Origin: Phlebotomus papatasi
Taxonomy: Eukaryota > Arthropoda > Insecta > Diptera > Psychodidae
NCBI RefSeq assembly: GCF_024763615.1
Contig: NC_077222.1
Span: forward strand, 868,001-932,000
Direction of reading: 5' to 3'
Length of the DNA stretch: 64,000 bases
Notes under the pieces: generated by a model
Seen by the model: the letters and a program-made list of their open reading frames with translations, nothing else
Databases searched by the model: none
Told to the model about the DNA's origin: nothing
In this document: positions 56,256-64,000 of the stretch, piece after piece
How the letters are laid out: every line of letters starts with the position of its first letter
Numbering within the stretch: position 1 is the first letter of the stretch
Program-made: the position numbers and the translations under genes

Positions 56256-57217
56256 TTTAGGGGGTTATGTGGTTCAAATTATATAAAAAAAAACAGCATA
56301 CTTTTCTCTATTTTTTGAACCTAACAAAAAAATTATTTAATTCAAGCTCTATAGAAATATAAAAGTAAATAAAACATTTAAACTATATTTTCTTAAATCT
56401 TCATTTAAAAATATATTCGAAGACCTTTTTGAAAAAACATACTTTTCGGTGGACGAGGTAGTTCGGAGTAGGTTCATCTGAAATCCAAAAACCAAATATT
56501 TTCTTTTAGCTATTGAGTTAAACTAGTCTTTGAACGAAGGAATTTTGAAAAAAGTTACATTTGAATTTTTGAGAGAATTTAATGCAGAAAATATCATTTT
56601 GAACGTATTTCACACCATGTTTCGTGATGAAGAATAAGTTGTGATCAAGTAATCCTAAAATCCTTCATTCAAAGACTAGTCTAACTCATAGTTAACAGGA
56701 AATATTTGGTTTTTAGATTTTATATGAACCATTTCCAAGAAATCTTGTTCTACGAAAAGTATGTTTTTTTTTTCAAACGAAAAAAATCTAAAATCATGTC
56801 TCAGTGGCTAAATTTTTAAAATTTGTAAATGAAAATTTTAAAAAATATAGTTTAAATGTTGTACTTTCATATGCCTAAGAGTTTGAATTAAATAATTTTT
56901 TACTGAATTGCTGAAAAAATATAGAAAAAAGTATAATATTAAGTAAAGGACCCTATAGTCGGCCGGTTTATCAACTCGACCAGTCCAGTAGGGTTATTTA
57001 TTCAATTTACTTAGATTTACTGGAATAGTCTAACCAGTCTAACATTGTAAGGTCTAGTATATTATACATAATGCAAATTAGTGAAAATTTCATAGAAATT
57101 GACAAAAAAACGTTAAAAAAAATTACGTAAAAAATTCCACCGGTTGAGTTGAGGAATCGAACGAATTGAGGGTACTTTACCTTAGTTTGTGGACCTTTTC
57201 ACCCACGTAACCCTTTA
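56256..57217. repeat. Large piggyBac-like inverted-repeat element, GGGTTA(C/T)GTGG ends
   Basis: TTTAGGGGGTTATGTGG at the left pairs with CCCACGTAACCCTTTAA at the right. Long interior arms also pair: ACCAAATATTTTCTTTTAGC with AGGAAATATTTGGTTTTTAG, and AACTAGTCTTTGAACGAAGG with CCTTCATTCAAAGACTAGTC. At about 960 bp it is the largest inverted-repeat element in the intron. No transposase is encoded. Confidence 0.75.
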
Positions 57218-58688
57218 AATACTTAAAATTATTAAAAAATATAAAAATTTCTTATTTCTAATTATATCTTTCAAGAAGAAATGATTAATTTTACATTTTT
57301 AGAATAAATTTTAATTACAGAAATGTTACTAAAATAGTTATTAACTTTATTTGTATGTTTTTTGTGGTGCCCTAAAATATAGAATTTTAATATCTAAATT
57401 GTATAATATTTTTTACAGTCTTAATATTTCAATCGGATTTTGACTAAAAAAAACATTCTAATAATTGATAATATTGAAGTTAAATAAATAAAAAATTACC
57501 AGAAAATTTATATGGAATAAGAAACCAAAAATGTAAAATTGTATTTTTATTTGTTAAGCCGTAATTATTGTTTAAACTGCTCAGATCTAACAACATACAC
57601 ATGTTTTATGTTATAAATTTTACTTTTGCCTATTAAGCCAAATTTTTGACACATCTTTGAGATTTCCGTCTGGTTTGTCTGGTCGTTGCCAAAACTAGAG
57701 GAAAATCAGGAAAGCTCCTTTTATGTCGACTCGATGATTTTAACTTTATTTGCTTCCATACCTTTCCTTCCCTTCAAAATCACGTTGCATTATCCAGACA
57801 GATATTAACGTCCTATACGAAAATGACACTTAATAATACCTAATTGTGTTTTTTTCAAGGTTAAATATTAATACGAATAAATAAGAGCGAATATATTAAT
57901 CGATTTTGACATGTTTATTTGAAAAGGTCTTGACAACGCCTATAAGTCTGACTGAACCGTTTCTACCCGGTTATGAACCGGTGAATCAAAGTTTGTGATC
58001 TGATTATTGTTATCTGTAATTCAATTGCACTTACTTCTAAACAATTTTGAGCAATCTTTGAATGATTAATAAACTAATTAAAATTGGTTGTAAACCGATA
58101 AATGTAATGAGACCATAAAAATCTTACGAAACGCTCAAACTCATAGCCCCGAGTCAACTATTTGATTAATCTAAAAAAAAAAATAATCAAAAAGTATTCT
58201 TGACGTATAGCATCTACGTATCGAATGTGAGCCTACAACAAAGTTGAGACACTATTACCCATTTTTAAATCTAGAAAGCACACAAATATGTTTTCTTCAA
58301 ATCTCTCAATACTCTTAATTATTTTTTCAAGCGTTAAGTTTCCTTTATTAGTGCACAATACCCTTTGCGGAAGTGTTCTAAAAATTTGCAAGAGTTCCTT
58401 TCAAATTTACCAAGAAGAGGTATAAATTTGTGTGCTGTAAATCTTCCCTTGTAAAGAAATAGAGCAGAAACTAAGTAAAGAGGTGCATTTTGAGCAAGGC
58501 CATTTGGTAAAATTTGCAAACTCTGTGGGGAATTCATTCAGAAGAATTTGATGAGTTCAGAGGTTGGGCTAGTGCGGGGTTATAGAAGTGATATCTTTTG
58601 GGTTCTAATTGTGAGAGTGACACACCTTTTGCGTTTGTGAAAGGCCCAACTGAGTAATGAATTAAGCAGAATGGTCTTTCTGTTGCAG
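57218..58688. other. Scr: End of the Scr intron
   Basis: 57218-58300 is A/T-rich. TGATTAATCT at 58163-58172 is in reverse complement AGATTAATCA, one base from the Extradenticle/Scr site AGATTAATCG known from the Drosophila fork head enhancer. 58340-58688 is less A/T-rich and runs into the acceptor TTCTGTTGCAG. Confidence 0.4.
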
Positions 58689-58993
58689 GCACGGTGAATG
58701 CCAACGGTGAGACGAAACGCCAACGAACCTCCTACACCCGCTACCAGACGCTGGAGCTGGAGAAGGAGTTCCACTTCAACCGATACTTGACACGGAGGAG
58801 ACGGATCGAAATTGCCCATGCCCTCTGCCTCACGGAGCGCCAGATTAAAATCTGGTTCCAGAATCGTCGGATGAAGTGGAAGAAGGAGCATAAGATGGCA
58901 TCAATGAACATTGTACCTTACCACATGTCACCCTATGGCCATCCCTACCAATTTGACATTCACCCATCGCAATTTGCACACCTGAGCGCATAG
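58689..58993 (+). CDS. Scr: Sex combs reduced, coding exon 2 (homeodomain)
   Basis: Encodes residues 245 (split codon) to 345. The homeodomain spans residues 253-312 (58712-58891). Its N-terminal arm TKRQRTSYT and helix 3 RQIKIWFQNRRMKWKK are the Antp/Scr class, with Ile47, Gln50, Asn51 and Met54 of the recognition helix present. The tail KMASMNIVPYHMSPYGHPYQ then FDIHPSQFAHLSA is diagnostic of Scr rather than Antp or Dfd. The Thr6-Ser7 pair of the arm, reported in Drosophila as a phosphorylation-controlled site, is conserved. The frame is open slightly upstream through the intron end, but the acceptor CAG|GC at 58688/58689 restores the Scr-typical STVNANGE junction. Confidence 0.97.
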
Positions 58994-60633
58994 GACGCGT
59001 GGCACTTTTCGGGTACTGGTTAGAGACTCAATCAGCTGTATCAGGAGCCATATCAGGGGTACCAGAATAATCAGGACAATGTGCTGTTTGGCAGCAGCAA
59101 TTCTGATTCTTCCAAGTATCCACAAGACTTCTGATCTCGTGGCACCCAAGAGATCACCCTCTGAGTCGCTTAACGCCAGGGATCATTCTCAAAATCATGT
59201 ACATGATACAGCTGCTGTGAGAAAAATGATCTAAATTACTGGAAACATCTCAGAGAAATTTTCACCACATCCTCAAACACATTAATCCTCTCTTGCAAAT
59301 TCCATCCTTTAATCAAGTACACTTTACACAGCCTCCAAAGAGTTGAGAAGACTCTAGATTGAGGATTAATTTGACAGAGATTGCAATTAAAAATTTTAAC
59401 GCTTTAATTTCAGAGAAATTTTCAAATTTATTTAATTTCTAGCTATGAAGGTAGCACCATATTAATCGTCAAAATCAGAAAACATTTAGCCGGGACACAT
59501 ATAACTAATAGCAACCGTAAGCTACATGTTACTTCACTCAAATATCATTTTTCTCAAATTTTTAGAATTTCAGAATTCATAGGATTTTGTAAGAACGAAA
59601 GAAGATACGTAATGGTTTGTGTCTCGGGTAACAATCGAAATTTCCATTTCAAAGTCTTACCTTTATAGGCCATTACCATTGAGAAAAAATTCAGATTTTT
59701 GTAATTCTCAATTCACATAAACAGCTCGCAATAAAGCTCAGTTTTAGCTGAGATTCTTTACATTGAATCTGAATATTTCTGTGGCATTTGATTGTTTTGA
59801 TTTACACGGTAAAAACTTTTGAACACTGACCAAATTATTGGAACAAGTTTTCCTTGGAACAAATTTTTTGGAATCGATTTGTACCTAGAGAAGATATTTG
59901 TCTGTTCCAAAAAGTTTTCTTTACAGTTCTGTTACGAAATACAGTTACAATTTTGTTAGAGTTTTCTTTTGGAACCCCTTTGATACGGAGGAATGTCTAC
60001 AAATTTGAGTTGATTTCGTTTTATACAAATTTGTTCCTGAAATTTGGAACAGAATTTCTTGCACTCGGCTGTTTTGTTCCCACTGTCAGGAACAAATTAA
60101 TACATTTTTTTATAACAATATTATTCCCACATCTGTAACCAGTGACGAGCAATTTTTGGAACAAATTCGTTACCAATATTGGGTATCTTTTTGTTTCTCC
60201 TAGAAGGTACAAATTTATTCCAAAAATTTTCGGTGTCCGTAGACGAGCTACATTTTGAAACAAATTCGTTAATAATATTGATTGTCTTTTTGAGTGTCGT
60301 AAAATGAACAAGATTGTGTCCACAATTATGGTGTCCGTGGACGAGCTAATTTTTGGAACAAATATGTGCTGAAATTTTTTTATCGTGTGAGTTCTTGAAA
60401 AAATGAATGGAAACAATCGAAATCTTCGTGAAATCACTGCTAAAGAATATCTTTAATCGTTTGCTATGCAAATTAAGACAGGAAAAGAGGTAGTGAGCGG
60501 AAATGATTACCACTTTAAAACAACGATACTTTTTTGCCACACTTCTGACATTCTTCTTGATTTTACCGTAAAACAAAGTTTCAGGGACATTTCGTCACTG
60601 AAAGCACTATTTTCCCTTCAGGGAACCCACAAT
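58994..60633 (+). other. Scr: Scr 3' UTR, proximal part
   Basis: 58994-59300 is GC-richer, and I see no break that would mark the end of the transcript. 59820-60370 is full of degenerate GGAACAAATTT(G/T) and GTGTCCGT(A/G)GACGAGCTA units (two clear copies at about 60231 and 60330), a decayed local repeat. The frames open here (for example 59854-60138) are repeat-derived. Confidence 0.5.
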
Positions 60634-60978
60634 TACAGTAGATTCTCGCTAATTCGACTCTTTTAATTTCAATTAACTCTTTCAATTCGGGCGGCAGTTC
60701 AATTCGAAAAAGTTTGTTAACATTTTTCAAATTTTCGAATGAAGCAAATGTCCTTAAATTTGCCATGTTTAGTCTTAGTTATTATGTGATTTTGCATTAT
60801 TAAAGCGTTTTCATGAAACTTACAATAAATACAAGTATGTAAACTTAATATGTGCAATGTGCAGTGCATGCAGATGAACAAAAAATCGTTGCATTTCCAA
60901 CAGTTTGACACCAAAATTTCTCTCTAATTCGGGTGACATTTCGGTTCCAAATTCCCGAATTTGAGAGAGTCTACTGTA
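60634..60978. repeat. MITE, TACAGTAGA(C/T)TCTC ends, copy 2
   Basis: TACAGTAGATTCTCGCTAAT at the left pairs with TTTGAGAGAGTCTACTGTA at the right. Its last TA is shared with the next copy. Confidence 0.75.
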
Positions 60979-61343
60979 CAGTAGACTCTCGATCAATCAG
61001 ATCTTTTTCAAATATGGTTTCTACACACTATGAAAAATTTCTTTAAAAAATGCCTTTTTAGGGAAATTTTCCCCTATCCTTGTAGACAGAAACGTCAGAT
61101 TTTTTTTAAAAAGACAATTTTTGACGAAAATTGCTCCTAGTATGTAGACACCATTAGACGCAAAATTTTGTTGACAATTTTCACGTTTGATTTTAAAGTA
61201 AATTTGTTCAAATTGGCTGTAGTTCATCTTGTTTCATCGTGATACTTTATATTTGAGCGCTTTTTGTGGAATTTTCAATGATTTTGATGCTAATTTGGAT
61301 GACATTTTGCCCCATATGCCCGATTGAGAGAGAGTCTACTGTA
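60977..61343. repeat. MITE, TACAGTAGACTCTC ends, copy 3, with nested MITE
   Basis: TACAGTAGACTCTCGATCAA at the left pairs with TTGAGAGAGAGTCTACTGTA-type sequence at the right. The interior matches 36125-36363 (TTTTGTTGACAATTTTCACG) but is split by a GGGAGCAATTTT-family MITE at about 61017-61155. Confidence 0.75.
61017..61155. repeat. GGGAGCAATTTT-family MITE nested in copy 3
   Basis: GTTTCTACACACTATGAAAA at the left and GACGAAAATTGCTCCTAGTA then TGTAGACACCA at the right match the family. The uninterrupted host sequence is visible at 36150-36180. Confidence 0.75.
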
Positions 61344-62950
61344 CTTGAATTTCATCTAAAAACATCTTCAGTGTGAAATGAAAACAAGCTTTTTTTAATG
61401 ATAATTCGCTCAGCTAACATATAACTGGCATGCAAGTGTCAGAAGAAAGCTCGTTGAATGGCTCTGTACCTGATTTTGGAACGAATTGGGAACACTGTGG
61501 AAAACTGTTCCCAATTTTAATTTTTATTTTTAAGCTTTTACGTTCAACCGAATTGATCTTTTTCTCATAAAAGCACCCTTTCTTTCATTTATTGAGTTGA
61601 AAATTTTCCAGCAAATTTGTTGAAAAATTTCTCAGTGGAAATTGCCCATTATCAAAAATTCTTTGTACTCTTACAATCGACAAGGTTTTTATTGGTAACC
61701 CTTTTTAGGATTTGAATTAAAAGCAAGATGAAATAAAAATACCGAAGGCAGAGATTTTATTACTGTCTCGAAAAACTGATAAAATTTTCCGATTTAATTT
61801 TTTTTGTCTTAGATTTTGCCTTTGAATAAACTTGCATTTTTTATTAAAATTATTGTTTTAATGTGCTGTTTTCTTTAGTTTATTTTTATTTCTATGTTAA
61901 GAAGTGTTCTAATTTTCAAACATTTATGAAAGACTTTTTTTCCTATATGTTTAACCTTGAAAATTCAAAACTTATCCAAAATCTAATGGATTCTCAATGA
62001 AAACAAAACTCTGTCTTATTTACAAAAATCCTAATCTATCGTCCCTTCAACTCTCCTCTGCAAAAACTTCACAAACGTTATGTAAATATGGTTAGAAATT
62101 TCATGGGGTGGATGATCTTGTGATTCAGATCCAGTATTTTAAATCACATCTCTAATCAGTATTCGAAAAGCCAATTTAGGTGTATAAGAACCTCTTACAT
62201 TTAAGACAAAAAAAACAACCTTCTAGGGTACACAAAGCCTATTAATTCTTTTCGTTTATTTTTTTTTTCAAAGAACTGGAACACTAGAACAGAAGATCAA
62301 TGGAAAAATACTCAAATAGCTTGTGTTCTAATCCATATCAGCCCCCTCTTATTTATTTCTGTTTTTTTTTTTGGATTATCCACTAATTGAAAAAGAAAAG
62401 AAAAATATGTTTATTGTTTGTTGAATATTTTAACACAAATTTGTGTTGGAGGTTTTTATTTTGAATTTCCTAAACAGGGAACAAGATGAAGAGAGAGAGA
62501 AAAAAATGTGCCGGAAAAATTGTGAATTATATTTGTTTTATTTAATTCTCTTTTTATTATCTTATTGTGTAGAAAATTTATTTTGTTGACAAGTTTTTTC
62601 GTAACAAAAAGTGCAAATCATAATGACATTTCTTCGAATGTGAATGAAAGCAAAAAGAAAATTGAAAAATAAAAATTAGTGTAAATTTTGTAATTTATTG
62701 TCTGTGGATTTATAAATGATTAAAGAAAAAAATGTGAAAAAATGAGGAGAACTTATAAAATTCATGTCAATTTAAAAGCAACATGTGTAAACTGTAAGAT
62801 ATTGAATTTCTGCATATTGTATAAAGGAGAAAAAAAGGTCATGGAAGAAAGTGAGAGATGATATGTGAGCAAGACATCTTAAATTATGTAGAGGAATATA
62901 TTTAACAAAAAAAAAGATGCAAATAAAATGAGTGTGTTGTATTTATTTCA
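61344..62950 (+). terminator. Scr: Distal Scr 3' UTR or flank with strong poly(A) signal
   Basis: 61900-62950 is repeat-free and AU-rich. It ends in AATAAA at 62922-62927, followed within 10 bp by the GT-rich string GTGTGTTGTATTT. This is a textbook poly(A) site, 3.9 kb after the Scr stop. Hox genes often have long 3' UTRs, so it may end the Scr transcript, but nearer AATAAA strings exist and the two MITEs at 60634-61343 would then be inside the UTR. Confidence 0.4.
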
Positions 62951-63201
62951 AGTATGTCGAAGGGTGCAAAAAAAGCATTAATTTAAGATAATCTCGATGA
63001 CAGAAGAAATCTTGTACTATAAAAAAATTCTAAATGGATATTTAAAGACCGAAATTCAACAAATTCGGAGAAAAACAGGGCTTTCGTTCCTTCTCATAAA
63101 AGCAACAAAGATTGTAAACAGAAACAAAAGCAACAACAATTCGTTTTAATTTGTTTTTAAGTTAGTTCACTGCGAGGAAAAGGAATTTTTCAAAGACTGT
63201 T

Positions 63202-64000
63202 ATGGGCAACGCACAATAACTTTTATTGTGTAAATATTTCTTTGACATTTCAGCGAGAGTGAGGAAAATATAGAGTCATCTCGCTCACTCTTAAAGGCAG
63301 TTGCGAAAAAATGTTCACGAAACAACAGTTTTTTTGTGCACAGAAATATGCCCAACGTACAATAACTTTTGTTTTGTAAACATCCTTTTGAGATTTCAAT
63401 GAGAGCGAGTGAGGTCTAGATCTAGTCATCTTTCTCACTCTCATTGTAAATTTATAAACAAAACTTATTGTGCGCTGGCTATTATTCCTAACGCACAATA
63501 ATTTTTATTTTGTAAACATGTTTTCGACATTTCAATTAAAAATTTGAAATAAATATCTAGTTATCTCGTTTTCTCTTATAAGAAATTTTGAAAACATATT
63601 TATAAACAAAAGTTATTGTGCTTTGGGCATTATGCTCAACGCACAAAAACTTTTGTTTTGTAAACATGTTTTCGAAACTGCCTATGAGAGTGAGCAAGAT
63701 GACTAGATTTAGATCTCACTCACTCTCATTGAAATGTAAGTAACATGTTTACAAAACAAAAGTTTTTATGCTTTGGGCATTATGCCCAACGTACAATGAC
63801 TTTTGTTTTGTAAACATGTTTTCGAATTTGCCTGTGAGAGTAAGCGAGATGGCTAGATCGAGATCTCACTATCTCTCACAGAAAGCTCCGAAAGCATGTT
63901 TACAAACAACATTTATTGTGCGCTCTGCATTATGCTCAGCGCACAATAACTTTTGTTTGTAAACATATTGTCAAATTTTCCTAAGAGAGCGAAAGAGATG
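63202..64000. repeat. Tandem array of 150-bp palindromic MITEs, runs off window
   Basis: Five full units and one partial unit are joined head to tail (about 63202-63349, 63350-63485, 63486-63631, 63632-63782, 63783-63932 and 63933 onward). Each begins near CAACG(C/T)ACAATAACTTTT, has GTAAACATGTTTTCGA, a GAGAGTGAG/CTCACTCTC pair around AGATCTAGATCT, and the inverse arm ending GTTATTGTGC. Junctions read CATTATGCCCAACG. Units differ by scattered substitutions. Confidence 0.9.

Larger units (their letters stand above)
20195..58688 (+). other. Scr: Scr intron, 38,494 bp
   Basis: It starts GTAAGT and ends TTCTGTTGCAG, phase 1, between the YPWM and the homeodomain. Splicing rebuilds an AGC codon, giving HLGQ-S-TVNANGETKRQR, which is the conserved Scr junction. 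It contains many palindromic repeats, one LINE fragment and several single-copy islands (about 22.1-22.7, 24.6-25.3, 28.0-28.9, 30.3-31.1, 32.7-33.3, 33.8-34.4, 36.6-37.0, 39.4-40.3, 41.3-42.2, 43.8-44.6, 44.9-45.4, 47.6-48.8, 52.6-53.0, 53.2-54.0, 55.5-56.1 and 58.3-58.7 kb). Those are the places I would look for Scr enhancers. No other cellular gene is convincing inside. Confidence 0.9.

Noticed and set aside
58689..58993. Exon 2 belonging to Antp or Dfd
   Set aside because: The homeodomain alone could fit Antp, but the KMASMNIVPYH tail, the NANGETKRQRTSYT arm and phase-correct splicing to the Scr N-terminus identify Scr.
60021..60437. 138-codon minus-strand open frame downstream of Scr
   Set aside because: It lies within the degenerate GGAACAAATTT repeat field, so the frame is repeat-derived.

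Overview
The window is a piece of an insect Hox cluster (Antennapedia-complex region). Only two ordinary cellular protein-coding genes can be supported, both on the + strand. The first is fushi tarazu (ftz, spliced CDS 1244-2469). The second is Sex combs reduced (Scr, coding exons 19462-20194 and 58689-58993, separated by a 38.5 kb intron). The A/T-rich genome, the short ftz intron and the Ftz and Scr signature motifs all fit an insect. The Ftz LRALL box with a degraded hexapeptide suggests a dipteran. Because ftz points the same way as Scr, unlike the inverted ftz of Drosophila melanogaster, a non-drosophilid (perhaps nematoceran) fly is my best inference. No species can be named from the sequence alone.

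Layout. 1-3350: left flank, ftz with its promoter and poly(A) region, and single-copy-looking 3' flank. 3350-19460: the ftz-Scr interval. It alternates repeat-laden A/T-rich DNA (a large foldback-like array, palindromic MITEs, nested insertions) with less A/T-rich single-copy islands that are candidate cis-regulatory DNA (about 6.85-9.18, 11.6-12.3, 15.9-16.8 and 18.0-19.46 kb). 19462-20194: Scr exon 1. 20195-58688: the giant Scr intron, with more than 20 short inverted-repeat elements from over a dozen families, many nested. It also holds one 5'-truncated non-LTR retrotransposon with an intact reverse transcriptase frame, a tRNA-like relic and several candidate enhancer islands. 58689-58993: Scr exon 2 with the homeodomain. 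58994-about 62950: a probable long Scr 3' UTR/flank carrying two abutting MITEs. 63202-64000: a head-to-tail array of about 150 bp palindromes that runs off the window end.

Both Hox products are homeodomain transcription factors. Scr is a homeotic selector with an intact YPWM motif (Extradenticle contact). Ftz shows the signature of the arthropod pair-rule cofactor: an LRALL nuclear-receptor box for Ftz-F1 and a decayed YPWM. By position, Antp is expected to the left and Dfd (with mir-10) to the right, but neither is in the window. Nothing here looks bacterial, viral or CRISPR-like. The most unusual material is the repeat landscape: foldback elements built from a TCAGTAAAAAATTAAAA-type subrepeat, the tandem palindromic MITE array, and layered nested insertions that give a relative chronology.

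All family labels for noncoding repeats are mine. They rest on terminal sequences read by eye, and boundaries are good to about 5-20 bp unless stated.
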